This document shows, in pieces, positions 1 through 8,515 of a stretch of 64,000 bases of DNA. Within the stretch, counting starts at the first letter, position 1. Every line of letters starts with the position of its first letter. Source of the stretch: Scatosoma sp045650185 (GTDB taxonomy: Bacteria > Bacillota > Clostridia > Christensenellales > Borkfalkiaceae); NCBI GenBank assembly GCA_045650185.1, contig JAZRQY010000005.1, forward strand, positions 193,903-257,902, written 5' to 3'. The notes beneath the pieces were generated by a model. That model saw only the letters and a program-made list of their open reading frames with translations. It ran no database searches and was not told where the DNA came from. Position numbers and translations under genes: made by a program.

Positions 1-202
1 TATATCGTAGAACACAATTTTTACGCGCACGCCGTATTGCGCGCATTTCAAGCAGAAAGCCCACTGAAAGCACATTTTTCGTCTTAGATGCAAGCAAGAC
101 AAGAAGAACGCGGCTTTCCCGACGGGAGTGTACATAGGCGTACACGAGCGAGGGAAAACGCAAGTTCGACGAAGTATTGCGCCGCATATAAGGCGAAAAA
201 AG
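1..202. other. Left edge, no gene recognised
   Basis: I see no convincing gene here. The stretch holds a small inverted repeat, GTGTACataggcGTACAC, near 128-145 and ends just past the stop codon of the Fe-S protein gene. The surrounding text has the look of an intergenic repeat, but there is no second copy in the window to prove it. Confidence 0.4.
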
Positions 203-400
203 TTAGGACATCATGATTTCGGAAATTACTTCCAATACCTTATCATGACAGCCGCCGCACCCGGTGGAACAATGGGTGATTGCCTGCACTACGTTGAAGA
301 GTTGAAGGACGTCCTCGAACTTCGTATGCCCTTCCAACGCCGCCGCAATGCTGTTATAGCTAACCTGCATACAATTACAAACCATATAATTTTCTTTCAT
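203..400 (-). CDS. BFD-like [2Fe-2S]-binding small protein
   Basis: A 65-residue protein with the cysteine layout of the bacterioferritin-associated ferredoxin (BFD-like) [2Fe-2S] domain: CNC near residues 8-10 and CSTGCGGC around residue 45. Such domains act as small electron carriers or as modules of larger oxidoreductases. The start is placed at the ATG following AAAAGGAGAAAAATT; an upstream in-frame ATG lacks this site. It lies 22 bases downstream of a YitT-family gene on the same strand and may be its last cistron. The partner protein cannot be told from sequence. Confidence 0.75.
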   Translation of the reverse strand: MKENYMVCNCMQVSYNSIAAALEGHTKFEDVLQLFNVVQAITHCSTGCGGCHDKVLEVISEIMMS

Positions 401-422
401 AATTTTTCTCCTTTTCGTGAGA

Positions 423-1427
423 TTATTTTTCATTGTCAACGGTTTCAGCCGATCTTGTTCCCAGCCCTTCCTCTACGGGAATGGAGAGCTGCACCGGACG
501 AGCCGTCTTATTCTTTTCTTTTTTGCGGTACATTTTACTCGTACCCATAATCTCGCTGACTTCCATAATCGACACGAATGCCTTGGGATCCAACTCGCTT
601 ACCAACGTTTTCAGCTTTGCGATTTCAAAGCGGTTTACCACCACGTAGAGCATCTTCTTATCCGACCCCGAATAATATCCTTTGGAATCCCAAAGAGTGA
701 TACCACGCTTTAATTCGTGCGATAACGCCTCGGATAACTTTCTCGGATTTTCGGTGATAATCATCGCCGCCTTGCCCTTTTCCAAACCCTCGACGATAAA
801 GTCTATCGTCTTCAAGCCGACGTAGTAGGCAATGACCGAATACAGCGCAATTGTCCATTCGTTGCCCGTAGAATCGGACGCCACTAAAGAGGCAATTACC
901 GCCGCCGCAATATACAAAACGGCGTTGTAAATCATTACGAACGTGCCGACGGAAACACCCAGCTTTTTGTGGAACAACAGCGCCATGACCTCCACGCCGT
1001 CCAACGCGCCACCAAACTTGATTACCAAGCCGCTACCAACACCCGACAACAGCCCGCCGAAGATAGCGCCCAGCACCACTTCATTCCCAACGATGGGAGA
1101 GCCGTTATCCGCGAAATATTCAGCCGAAAAGATGATTTCGTTGATAATAACCGTACCGAGCGAATAGATCGCGATGGCGTAGATGGAATAAATCAGAAAT
1201 TCCCAGCCAATCTTTTTTCTAGCGATGAAATAAAAGGGAATATTCAGTAGCAACAAGAACAACGCTTGCGCCACGGTAGGCAGGTACCTGTTCAACAATA
1301 CGCTAGTACCTGAAAAGCCGCCGTCATAGATAAAGAGGGGGCTCAAAAACAAGCAGACGCCGATAGAGTTAATCACCCCTGCCAAGGTCAAGCCGACAAA
1401 ATTTAAAGGTCTTAATTTTAATTTCAT
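423..1427 (-). CDS. YitT family membrane protein (DUF161 + DUF2179)
   Basis: A 334-residue integral membrane protein with about five to six hydrophobic segments in the first 220 residues, then a soluble DUF2179-like domain (around GKAAMIITENPRKLSEAL, then VVVNRFEIAKLKTLVSELDP). YitT proteins are conserved in Firmicutes; their transported substrate is unsettled. The start is the ATG after AAGGAGGGTATAGAAAGGAAG; an upstream TTG in frame would overlap ddh. The basic C-terminal tail (KMYRKKEKNKTARP) is unusual. A second, diverged paralogue lies at 6784-7785. Confidence 0.85.
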   Translation of the reverse strand: MKLKLRPLNFVGLTLAGVINSIGVCLFLSPLFIYDGGFSGTSVLLNRYLPTVAQALFLLLLNIPFYFIARKKIGWEFLIYSIYAIAIYSLGTVIINEIIFSAEYFADNGSPIVGNEVVLGAIFGGLLSGVGSGLVIKFGGALDGVEVMALLFHKKLGVSVGTFVMIYNAVLYIAAAVIASLVASDSTGNEWTIALYSVIAYYVGLKTIDFIVEGLEKGKAAMIITENPRKLSEALSHELKRGITLWDSKGYYSGSDKKMLYVVVNRFEIAKLKTLVSELDPKAFVSIMEVSEIMGTSKMYRKKEKNKTARPVQLSIPVEEGLGTRSAETVDNEK

Positions 1428-1446
1428 CTTCCTTTCTATACCCTCC

Positions 1447-2424
1447 TTATAACAGGTCCGCAATCAGCGTATCTCTATCCCCTGCATACAGGTATGCAGG
1501 CGGAATATCCAGCACCGTTTTACACCCAAACGCACCTTCCTTGTTAAGACGGTAAGTCGCCCTTGCGTACGCCACCAGTACGGAAGCGGTAAATTCCGCG
1601 TTGGAATCCAGCTGCAAGCGGTATTCTACGGCGTGCTTATGCTCGCCGTCAAGCCCCGTCTTGCCCGTACGAATGACCAAGCCGCCGTGCGGCAAGCCTG
1701 CATGCTGAGTATCCAGCTCCTCTTGCGAAATGAAATGCACGGTGGTATCGTAGTCCGCAAAATAGTTAGGCATCTCGACGATTGTGCGTTCGATTTTTTC
1801 CTTATCCGCGCCTTCTTTTGCAACCACGTAGCAAACGCGGATATGCTTATCACGGGTAGAAAGGTCAGGGCATTCCCCTGCGCGCACCGCAGAGAGCGCC
1901 TCTTCCTTCGGGATAGTGTACTGCTTTGCATCCTGCACGCCGTCGATACGACGAATGGCGTCCGAATGCCCTTGGCTCACCCCTTTTCCCCAGAAGGTGT
2001 ACGTCTGACCGTCAGGCAAGACGGAAAGCGCATAGGCACGCATCAGCGAGAACATACCGGGATCCCAGCCGACCGATACGGTCGCCGTCTTTTTTGCGGC
2101 TTGCGCCACCGCACCCACCGCCGCCACGTGGGCAGGAATGTTAGCATGCGTATCAAAACTGTCCACCACGTTAAAATGCTCTGCCAGCATCGGGGTCTGC
2201 TTGGGCAAGTCCGTCGAACTGCCGCCGCACAAAATCATCACGTCGATTTTATCCTTCCACGCCAAAACGTCGTCTGCGGCGTAGACGGAAACACCCGTCG
2301 CCGTTTTTACCGACGCAGGGTTGCGACGGGTAAATACCCCCACCACTTCCATATCGGCGTTTTGGTGGCAAGCAAGCTCTACCCCTCTGCCTAAATTTCC
2401 ATATCCATAAATTGCTATCCGCAT
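1447..2424 (-). CDS. ddh: meso-Diaminopimelate D-dehydrogenase
   Basis: A 325-residue NADP-dependent enzyme of the Ddh family, which converts L-tetrahydrodipicolinate and ammonia to meso-diaminopimelate in one step of lysine and peptidoglycan synthesis. The Rossmann start GYGNLGRG is at residues 6-13, and the family signatures GGSSTD and SVGWDPGMFSLMR are present. Length fits the family (about 320-330). The ATG is chosen because AAAAAGGACG lies 6-8 bases before it and because the Rossmann strand starts there. The gene shares direction with the downstream YitT gene, 19 bases away. Confidence 0.93.
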   Translation of the reverse strand: MRIAIYGYGNLGRGVELACHQNADMEVVGVFTRRNPASVKTATGVSVYAADDVLAWKDKIDVMILCGGSSTDLPKQTPMLAEHFNVVDSFDTHANIPAHVAAVGAVAQAAKKTATVSVGWDPGMFSLMRAYALSVLPDGQTYTFWGKGVSQGHSDAIRRIDGVQDAKQYTIPKEEALSAVRAGECPDLSTRDKHIRVCYVVAKEGADKEKIERTIVEMPNYFADYDTTVHFISQEELDTQHAGLPHGGLVIRTGKTGLDGEHKHAVEYRLQLDSNAEFTASVLVAYARATYRLNKEGAFGCKTVLDIPPAYLYAGDRDTLIADLL

Positions 2425-2513
2425 ATATATCGTCCTTTTTAGTCGTTGTTTTGATTTCATTTCGTATTATAGCACAGAAAAAAAATTTTTTCAAGCATTC
2501 CACGAAATTTTTA

Positions 2514-2546
2514 CAAAAAAAGAAGCAGGAAATTCCTGCTTCTTAA
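2514..2546 (-). terminator. Intrinsic terminator downstream of purA
   Basis: Perfect hairpin AGAAGCAGGAA/TTCCTGCTTCT followed on the minus strand by a run of seven T. It separates purA from ddh. Confidence 0.85.
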
Positions 2547-2571
2547 ATAGTTTACTATATATTATCACGTA

Positions 2572-3846
2572 TTAGAACATTTCGATGTAGGCATCACGCT
2601 CTGCGCCGACGGAAACGTACTTAATTTTGCAGCCGCACGCCTCTTCCAAATAGCGTACGTAATCGAGCGCCTCTTTAGGTAAATCCTCGGGCTTTCTGCA
2701 CCAAGAAATGTCGCAATTCCAGCCCTTGACCGTCTTGAATACCGGCTTGCAATCGTCCAAAACGTCGATGAAGGGGAATTCGTGGATTTCCTTGCCGTTC
2801 AGCTCGTACGCAACGCAAACCTCGATTTCTTCATAGCCCGAAAGAATATCCATCTTCGTCAAAGCAATTTCCGTTGCGCCCTGACAACGAATACCGTAGC
2901 GAGATGCAACGATGTCGAAAGGACCGACGCGACGGGGTCTGCCCGTTGCCGCGCCGTACTCACCGCCGAGGTCGCGCAAGAACTTCGCTTTTTCGCCGAA
3001 ATATTCTGCCGTGAAGGGGCCTTCGCCTACGCAGGTCGAATACGCCTTCATGATACCGATAGAGTTCGTCAGCTGCAGCTGCGGAACGCCTGCCCCGATG
3101 GGCGCGTAAGCCGCAATCGTCGAAGACGACGAGGTGTAGGGATGAATACCGAAGTCGATATCACGCATAGCGCCAAGCTGAGCCTCGAACATAATGTCCT
3201 TGCCCTGCGCGTGCGCCTCGGTCAGATACAGACCAACGTCGCATACGAAGGGTGCAAGCTGCTTGCCGAATTCCTCGAAATACGCAATGATGTCTTCCGC
3301 CAAAACAGGCTCTGCCTTGTAGCCGCCCACAACGGTCAAGTTCTTCCATTCTACGATGTCCGCAACGCGAGCATACAATTTTTCCGTGTTGAGAAGTTCA
3401 CCCATGCGGAATGCCTTTTTGTAATACTTATCCGCATAGACGGGTGCGATACCACGGCGAGTCGAACCAAACTTTTTGCCTGCAAGTCTGTCCTCTTCAA
3501 GGCAGTCCTGCAATACGTTGTACGGCATGGTAATAACCGCTCTGTCCGAAATTTTTAAGTTATCGGGGGTGATTTTAATCCCTGCCTCACGCAGACGAGA
3601 AATCTCGCCGCAGAGGTGTTTAATGTCGATAACCATACCGGGACCCATGACGTTGACAACCTCTTCACGAAGGATACCCGACGGCAACAAGTTTAAAATA
3701 AACTTGCCACGCTCGTTAATAACGGTATGTCCTGCGTTGTTGCCGCCCTGATAACGACAAACGACGCCAAATTTTTCCGAAAGCAAGTCTACCATTCTGC
3801 CCTTGCCTTCATCTCCCCAGTTGATTCCGCAAATCGAAGTAAGCAT
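2572..3846 (-). CDS. purA: Adenylosuccinate synthetase
   Basis: A 424-residue GTP-dependent ligase that joins IMP and aspartate to form adenylosuccinate, the first committed step to AMP. The N terminus carries the family P-loop WGDEGKG (residues 10-16) and GGNNAGHT follows at about 35-42; GSTRRGI and PTGRPRRVG-type segments are also present. Length is normal. Ribosome site AAGGAGAGAAGAT precedes the ATG. It is monocistronic here, with its own promoter and terminator, far from the purE-L operon. Confidence 0.96.
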   Translation of the reverse strand: MLTSICGINWGDEGKGRMVDLLSEKFGVVCRYQGGNNAGHTVINERGKFILNLLPSGILREEVVNVMGPGMVIDIKHLCGEISRLREAGIKITPDNLKISDRAVITMPYNVLQDCLEEDRLAGKKFGSTRRGIAPVYADKYYKKAFRMGELLNTEKLYARVADIVEWKNLTVVGGYKAEPVLAEDIIAYFEEFGKQLAPFVCDVGLYLTEAHAQGKDIMFEAQLGAMRDIDFGIHPYTSSSSTIAAYAPIGAGVPQLQLTNSIGIMKAYSTCVGEGPFTAEYFGEKAKFLRDLGGEYGAATGRPRRVGPFDIVASRYGIRCQGATEIALTKMDILSGYEEIEVCVAYELNGKEIHEFPFIDVLDDCKPVFKTVKGWNCDISWCRKPEDLPKEALDYVRYLEEACGCKIKYVSVGAERDAYIEMF

Positions 3847-3927
3847 ATCTTCTCTCCTTCCTCGCCCTTGCTTTTCACAAGAAAGCGTAAATTTTTACGT
3901 TTATTTCGCAACCAGAGCAAAAAAATA

Positions 3928-4006
3928 AGCACTTTTTCGCCGCAAAGTGAAAAAATGCTTTTCTCAAGTTGCAACTTATAATAGCATATTTTTTTTGTTC
4001 TGTCAA
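3928..4006 (-). promoter_or_regulatory. purA promoter and leader hairpin
   Basis: On the minus strand TTGACA (4006-4001), a 17-bp spacer and TATTAT (3983-3978). The predicted RNA starts near 3971 and runs about 125 nt to purA. Almost at once it can form a hairpin (arms AAGCA-TTTTTC and GAAAAA-TGCTT, about 3930-3962) followed by ATTTTTTTG, the layout of an intrinsic terminator. That suggests attenuation or 5'-end protection, but there is no room for an aptamer before it. Confidence 0.6.
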
Positions 4007-4058
4007 CACAAACTACCCCTATTGATAAGATTTGTAAAAAAGATTTTTTCTTTTCTTC

Positions 4059-4087
4059 TTGACAAACGTCCGCAAAAGGGGTAAAAT
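4059..4087 (+). promoter_or_regulatory. Sigma-A promoter of the NUDIX gene
   Basis: TTGACA (4059-4064), 17-bp spacer, TAAAAT (4082-4087). It lies about 50 bases before the NUDIX start codon. Confidence 0.8.
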
Positions 4088-4135
4088 AAAATTCGTAAGG
4101 ATCGAAAATATTTTCGAAAAGGATTAGGGGAAAAT

Positions 4136-4630
4136 ATGTATTGTAGAAACTGTGGGGAGAAATTATCCCTTAGATTTTGTGAAAACGAGGGGTTAATCCC
4201 CTATTGCAACCGTTGCGAAAACTATATGTTTCCGCAATTTTCCGTGGCGGTGTCCATGGTGGTCATCAACCGTGCGCAGGACAAAATCTTGCTGGCAAAA
4301 CACGTCGAAGACGAGGATTTTATCCTGTTTGCAGGCTACGTCAAAAAGGGTGAAAACGCCGAAAAGACGGTGCCCAGAGAAATCAAAGAGGAGCTGGGTT
4401 TAGACGTCGTAAAAGCCAAATATATGTCCTCTCGCTACTATCCGCCCAAGGATATTTTGATGCTGAATTTCATCGTCGTCGTAGAGGAAAATAAGCCCAT
4501 TAAGTTGAACGAGGAAATTACCGAGGCGCGTTGGTGCACCCACGAAGAGGCGTTAGCGCTCATTCGCAAGGGCACGACCGCAGAACAGTTTTTGCTGGGC
4601 GCTGTCAAGGAACTGAAAAGGAAAATTTAA
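4136..4630 (+). CDS. Zinc-ribbon NUDIX hydrolase
   Basis: A 164-residue protein with an N-terminal zinc ribbon (CxxC at residues 3-6, CxxC at about 23-26) followed by a NUDIX domain. The NUDIX box reads GYVKKGENAEKTVPREIKEE and then LG, matching G-x5-E-x7-R-E-x2-E-E-x-G. The arrangement resembles NudC-type NADH/NAD-capped RNA pyrophosphatases, but it is shorter, so the substrate is uncertain. It has its own promoter and ends in a bidirectional terminator facing the PTS-like gene. Confidence 0.85.
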   Translation: MYCRNCGEKLSLRFCENEGLIPYCNRCENYMFPQFSVAVSMVVINRAQDKILLAKHVEDEDFILFAGYVKKGENAEKTVPREIKEELGLDVVKAKYMSSRYYPPKDILMLNFIVVVEENKPIKLNEEITEARWCTHEEALALIRKGTTAEQFLLGAVKELKRKI

Positions 4631-4631
4631 C

Positions 4632-4670
4632 AAAAAGAGCCTTTCGCAACGGAAAGGCTCTTTTTTATTC
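4632..4670 (+). terminator. Bidirectional terminator
   Basis: Hairpin AGAGCCTTTC/GGAAAGGCTC with T-run on the plus strand and matching A-run upstream, so it can serve both convergent genes. Confidence 0.85.
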
Positions 4671-4676
4671 AAACTC

Positions 4677-5786
4677 TCAATCGGCAAGTCGCATATCCCC
4701 CTGCTTAATCCAACCCTTGGCGCGCATAAATTCGGAAATCCCCAAATTTAACGCCGCCGGCAGGACGAACATTAAAAGAATAATCCCTGCAATCCCAAGT
4801 GGCGTCATCGCCGTGTATTTAAAGAGGTCAAAAACCCCAACCAAACCGCTCGTGCCCATACCGCCGCCAGAAGCGCCGCACTTTAATTCAAAAATACAGG
4901 TGGCAAGCGGACCGCAAATCGCGCTGGAAATCACCATAGGCAACATAATCAAAGGCTTTTTCATGACGTTGGGAATTTGCAACATGCTCGTGCCTATCCC
5001 CTGCGAAATCAAGCCGCTGACGCCGTTCTCGCGGAAGCTCGCCACAGCAAATCCCACCATATGACAAGCGCACCCTACCGTCGCCGCGCCGCCCGCAAGC
5101 AGCATTGCGTTCGATTCATTCCCCAGCGCAAAAGACAGCCAAATCGCCGCCGAGGACGTAGGCATCGTCAGCAATACCCCCATCGCAACCGCGATGATGA
5201 TCCCCATAAAGAAGGGAGTGATTTCCGTCGCTTTTTCAATTCCGTACCCCAGTATTTTTACAAACTCGATGAACGGAAAGGCAACAAACACGCCGCCAAA
5301 CGCCAGCGTCATTACCCCTAAGGGAATGAGGATAATATCTAATTTGGTCTTACCTGCATATAGGGAAACAATCTCTACGCACAGCATTGTGACGACGTAC
5401 GCGCCAATAGGATTGCCCGGCGTGCCCCACGTCAACAAAGTAAAGGGAGTTGCCGCCCCTAGCATCAGCTTGTCGGCAAACGCGCCGACCTGACCTGCAA
5501 TTGCGGCGGAAAAGATAAGCAACTTGTTCTTGCCAAGCGCGTATGCAATCCCCACACCGATCCCTGCGCCCATTAGGGATTTTGCGATATTCGCTATGTA
5601 CAGCAAGGTATTACCAACATAGTTGTCCCCGATCCACCCTGCAATTTGCGCCAAAATCGTGCCTGCAATCAGGCTTACGAACAAGCCCTGCGCCATACCC
5701 GAAAAAGCGGTGATAAAAAAGCGTTTCGGCAACGCTTTTAGATACGCCAAAACGGGGTTCTTTTCTTTCTCGCTAACCGTTTCCAT
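4677..5786 (-). CDS. PTS-IIC-like (PfoR-type) membrane protein
   Basis: A 369-residue polytopic membrane protein of the PTS_EIIC_2/PfoR type, with about ten hydrophobic segments. The conserved region TWGTPGNPIGAYV lies at about 120-132 and GCACHMVGFA at about 236-245. No IIA or IIB gene is adjacent, so sugar phosphotransfer by this protein alone cannot be inferred; relatives are often annotated as putative regulators or sugar permeases. The ribosome site lies just upstream (AGGAGAGTG). It is preceded by about 150 noncoding bases. Confidence 0.75.
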   Translation of the reverse strand: METVSEKEKNPVLAYLKALPKRFFITAFSGMAQGLFVSLIAGTILAQIAGWIGDNYVGNTLLYIANIAKSLMGAGIGVGIAYALGKNKLLIFSAAIAGQVGAFADKLMLGAATPFTLLTWGTPGNPIGAYVVTMLCVEIVSLYAGKTKLDIILIPLGVMTLAFGGVFVAFPFIEFVKILGYGIEKATEITPFFMGIIIAVAMGVLLTMPTSSAAIWLSFALGNESNAMLLAGGAATVGCACHMVGFAVASFRENGVSGLISQGIGTSMLQIPNVMKKPLIMLPMVISSAICGPLATCIFELKCGASGGGMGTSGLVGVFDLFKYTAMTPLGIAGIILLMFVLPAALNLGISEFMRAKGWIKQGDMRLAD

Positions 5787-5885
5787 AACCGTTCACTCTC
5801 CTTATAAGCAGGTTTTTCCTACTCGATTTGATTAGCCCTATTATAAACCTATCCAAGAAAAAAGGCAAGAAAATGAAGAAGTTTT

Positions 5886-5920
5886 TATAAAAAAACTCCG
5901 CCCAACTCGGACGGAGCTTT
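5886..5920 (-). terminator. Terminator after the DUF1540 gene
   Basis: Minus-strand hairpin CTCCGTCC/GGGCGGAG followed by TTTTTTTATAA. Confidence 0.75.
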
Positions 5921-5941
5921 CTTTGCGCCGTGGCTACGAAC

Positions 5942-6103
5942 TTATTTCTTTTCGTAGCTATCACAACAGGTACACTGTTCTGCATTACAATCGCAGGTAT
6001 TGCCCACGTGAATGGTAGACAGAGTACAGTTCTTGCCGTTGTAGTTATAACGACAATCGGTTACGTTGCAGCCAACGCCTTTGTTTACGGTTCTTTCAAT
6101 CAT
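5942..6103 (-). CDS. DUF1540 cysteine-rich protein
   Basis: A 53-residue protein with seven cysteines spaced as in DUF1540 (GCNVTDCRYN, NGKNCTL, TCDC, QCTCC), probably metal-binding. DUF1540 proteins are common, often sporulation-linked, small proteins of Clostridia with unknown role. The ATG follows AAGGAGGATAAGGATT. It is divergent from rplI and has its own terminator. Confidence 0.85.
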   Translation of the reverse strand: MIERTVNKGVGCNVTDCRYNYNGKNCTLSTIHVGNTCDCNAEQCTCCDSYEKK

Positions 6104-6162
6104 AATCCTTATCCTCCTTGCCATTAGGCTAACAATAGTATTGCCAAAGTTTTGATATTCTA

Positions 6163-6191
6163 TTGACATTTTTGAAAATTTGCTGTACAAT
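6163..6191 (+). promoter_or_regulatory. Promoter of rplI
   Basis: TTGACA (6163-6168), 17-bp spacer, TACAAT (6186-6191), with rplI starting 34 bases further on. Confidence 0.85.
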
Positions 6192-6224
6192 GGAAGCGAA
6201 TAAAAGGAAAAGGAGCGTAAACCA

Positions 6225-6665
6225 ATGAAAGTTATATTGAAAGCAGACGTAAAAGGCAGCGGTAAAAAAGGCGATATCATCGAGGTATCGGACGGCTACG
6301 GAAAGAACTTTTTAGTAAAGAAAGGCTTGGCGGAAATCGCAACGGCAAGCGGTATCAACGAAGCAAACCAAAAAAAGGCGGCAGCCGCTTTCCATAAGGC
6401 AGAAGAACTGAAAGCCCAGCAGGCGTTGGCGGCGGCCCTCAACGGCAAGACGGTCGTTGTGAAAATTAAGGTCAGCGAAAACGGCAAGGTATTCGGCTCA
6501 ATCACCTCCCAGCACGTAGCGCAGACGCTTTCGGATATGGGCTTTGACATCGACAAGCGAAAAATTAAAATGGAAGCAAGCAAGACCCTTGGTTCTTTCC
6601 CTGCGGAAATCCGCTTGATGGAGAACGTTTCCGCAAAAATCACCGTCAGCGTGGAAGCATTGTAA
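6225..6665 (+). CDS. rplI: Ribosomal protein bL9
   Basis: A 146-residue large-subunit ribosomal protein. The bL9 signature GKKGDIIEVSDGYGKNFL is at about residues 13-30 and the C-terminal domain ends in a normal IRLMENVSAKI-type strand. Length is standard. It is transcribed alone from its own promoter, not next to dnaB or a DHH phosphodiesterase gene as often seen in Firmicutes. Confidence 0.96.
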   Translation: MKVILKADVKGSGKKGDIIEVSDGYGKNFLVKKGLAEIATASGINEANQKKAAAAFHKAEELKAQQALAAALNGKTVVVKIKVSENGKVFGSITSQHVAQTLSDMGFDIDKRKIKMEASKTLGSFPAEIRLMENVSAKITVSVEAL

Positions 6666-6682
6666 GCACAGCAATCCTTTCC

Positions 6683-6716
6683 AACCCCGTTTTTTTAAGG
6701 CGGGGTTGCATTTTGT
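6683..6716 (+). terminator. Weak terminator after rplI
   Basis: Hairpin AACCCCG/CGGGGTT with a modest downstream T-tract (GCATTTTG), so some read-through into the YitT gene is likely. Confidence 0.5.
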
Positions 6717-6783
6717 AAAAATGCTTGCGGACGAGTTGAAAGGTACGCTACGTCATCGCATCGCACTACGAAGAGGAATATCT

Positions 6784-7785
6784 ATGGAAAATCAAGAACA
6801 AACACAACCTGTGGCAACGACGCCGACGGCAGAAAATCTGCCGCCTAAAATCACCAAGGAAAATATCCACCCCCAAGGCAACGGCAAATGGAGATCCTTT
6901 TTGCGCTGGGCTCGGGCAATCTTATACACCCTACTCTCTTCCTTTTTGGTTGCCGTAGCCTCTTACACGTTGATTGCCCCAAACCACTTCACTATCGGTG
7001 GCATAACGGGCGTTGCCGTTTTGCTAGAATTAAGCCCCCTGCATTGGCAACAGAGTATCACCGTATTTTGTCTGAACGTGCCCCTCATCGTTTTGGCCTT
7101 TTTCTTCGTAAAAAAGCGTTTCGCATTCTTATCAACCTTGAATATCCTTATGCAGTCGCTGTGGCTGATGTTGTTGGAACATATCGGAGATGATATTAGA
7201 ATCGCTTTCGGCGGCGACGCCGAACGTATCTTCGCAGCGGTGGCGGCAGGACTTTTGGTAGGCGTCTCTATCGTCTTAGCCTTCAAGGCAGGCGGCAGCA
7301 CGGGCGGTTCGGATATTTTAGCGGTTCTTATACAAAAGAAATTGGCTGCGGCAAGCATTGCCTGGATTTTATTCGCCATGAACTGTATCGTCATTGGCGC
7401 GTCCTTCTTCATCATTGACGTGGACGGCGACTTAGCGCACCGTCTGTTGCCCATTATGCTCGCCGTATTGGAAACGTATATCGAAAGCAAAACCAACGAG
7501 TCCATGACCAATGGTTTCCAATCGGCAATCGAATTTAGAATCATCACCGACAAAGCCGAGCAAATGGCAACCGCCTTGATGACTGAGCTCAGCCGTGGCG
7601 CTACTTGCATCCCTGCAAAGGGTATGTATACGAAGATCGAGCATTCCATGCTGGTCTGCGTAGTCAACCGTCGGCAAGTCCCTGTTTTAAAGCGTGTGAT
7701 GCACGAAATCGACCCCGATGCCTTCGCCGTTATGAGCAACGTTTCACAGGTCTTGGGTCTTGGCTTCTATTCTTCCGAACAGTAA
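6784..7785 (+). CDS. YitT family membrane protein, second copy
   Basis: A 333-residue membrane protein with the same design as the gene at 423-1427: hydrophobic segments from about residue 40, the motif GGSTGGSDILA near 178, and a C-terminal DUF2179 domain with VVNRRQVPVLKRVMHEIDPDAF. A 35-residue polar, Pro/Gln/Thr-rich N-terminal extension is distinctive. The ATG is preceded by GAAGAGGAATATCT; an upstream in-frame ATG would overlap the rplI terminator. The two copies differ enough to be old paralogues. Confidence 0.83.
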   Translation: MENQEQTQPVATTPTAENLPPKITKENIHPQGNGKWRSFLRWARAILYTLLSSFLVAVASYTLIAPNHFTIGGITGVAVLLELSPLHWQQSITVFCLNVPLIVLAFFFVKKRFAFLSTLNILMQSLWLMLLEHIGDDIRIAFGGDAERIFAAVAAGLLVGVSIVLAFKAGGSTGGSDILAVLIQKKLAAASIAWILFAMNCIVIGASFFIIDVDGDLAHRLLPIMLAVLETYIESKTNESMTNGFQSAIEFRIITDKAEQMATALMTELSRGATCIPAKGMYTKIEHSMLVCVVNRRQVPVLKRVMHEIDPDAFAVMSNVSQVLGLGFYSSEQ

Positions 7786-7795
7786 AAAATGCAAA

Positions 7796-8012
7796 AGTTG
7801 CCCTTTGGGCAAGTGAATTGAAAGCTCTGCTTTCGTGAATTGCCTTTCGTCGTGAATTGAACGGCAACGCCGTTCGTGAATTGATTGCCTTTGGCAATCG
7901 TTGTGGAATATTTCCTTAATTTCGCCATCAGGCGAAACTTCACTTGTACACGGTACAAACTTCACTTGGGGCAACCGCCCCAAACTTCACTTTTGCGACG
8001 GCAAAAACTTCA
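7796..8012. repeat. Hairpin-cassette array 1
   Basis: An array of short perfect hairpins separated by constant 8-10-mers. On the left the spacer is GTGAATTG, with hairpins such as AACGGCaacGCCGTT and ATTGCCtttGGCAAT. Then comes a centre, GTTGTGGAATATTTCC. On the right the spacer is AACTTCACTT, with hairpins TTCGCCatcaGGCGAA and GGGGCaaccGCCCC. No open reading frame of note crosses it. Similar arrays lie at 13.7-14.2 kb. Confidence 0.8.
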
Positions 8013-8021
8013 CAAAAAAGA

Positions 8022-8054
8022 AAAAACGCTCTGCACGGTGCAGAGCGTTTTTTA
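8022..8054 (-). terminator. Terminator of the HU gene
   Basis: Hairpin AACGCTCTGCAC/GTGCAGAGCGTT flanked by A- and T-runs; it works in both directions and ends the HU transcript. Confidence 0.85.
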
Positions 8055-8064
8055 TCGTTCTTCC

Positions 8065-8337
8065 TTAGTTGAAAAGATCTTTGTAAGCCTTACCAAACTT
8101 CATAACGGGCTTCTTGCAAGCAGGGATTTCCACTGCTTCCTTCGTCTTAGGGTTGATACCGGTCTTTGCCGCAACCTCTTTCACTTCAATCGTGCCAAGG
8201 CCAACAAGTTGTACCTTTTCACCCTTCTTCAACGCTTCCGTAATGCTGTCCAACAATGCGTCGTAAGCAATCGTAATATCCTTTACAGAAAAATCTGCTT
8301 TTTGAGCTGCCGCTTTCATCAATTCGCCTTTGTTCAT
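8065..8337 (-). CDS. HU-family DNA-binding protein
   Basis: A 90-residue histone-like protein of the HU/IHF family, which bends and compacts DNA as a dimer. MNKGELMKAAAQKADFS begins the fold. The DNA-binding arm is altered: the usual GRNPQTGE region reads GINPKTKEAVEIPA, within family variation. Start chosen at the ATG after AAAGGGGATGAAACTCTT. Monocistronic, with a consensus promoter and a strong terminator. Confidence 0.92.
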   Translation of the reverse strand: MNKGELMKAAAQKADFSVKDITIAYDALLDSITEALKKGEKVQLVGLGTIEVKEVAAKTGINPKTKEAVEIPACKKPVMKFGKAYKDLFN

Positions 8338-8396
8338 AAGAGTTTCATCCCCTTTTATTATTATTTGCCATAGGGTCAACCCCTTGGCTTACTTTA

Positions 8397-8425
8397 ATTA
8401 TATCCCATGCACGCAAGATTGTCAA
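8397..8425 (-). promoter_or_regulatory. Promoter of the HU gene
   Basis: Minus strand TTGACA (8425-8420), 17-bp spacer, TATAAT (8402-8397): a full consensus sigma-A promoter. Confidence 0.88.
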
Positions 8426-8515
8426 TAGGTAAACACAAAAAAAATGTCTAAATCCCTTGAAAATAAAGGATTTTTGTCGATTTTTTTGCAAGAAAAGCGC
8501 TAGTCTTTCTATCGT

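Noticed and set aside
128..550. 140-codon plus-strand frame at the left edge
   Set aside because: Covers the BFD-like and YitT genes on the opposite strand and starts in repeat-like noncoding DNA.
1633..2394. 253-codon plus-strand frame opposite ddh
   Set aside because: Shadow of ddh; Arg/His-rich composition and no start signal.
7796..8012. CRISPR array
   Set aside because: Constant units are only 8-10 bases, spacers are self-complementary and 10-17 bases, and no cas gene is near.
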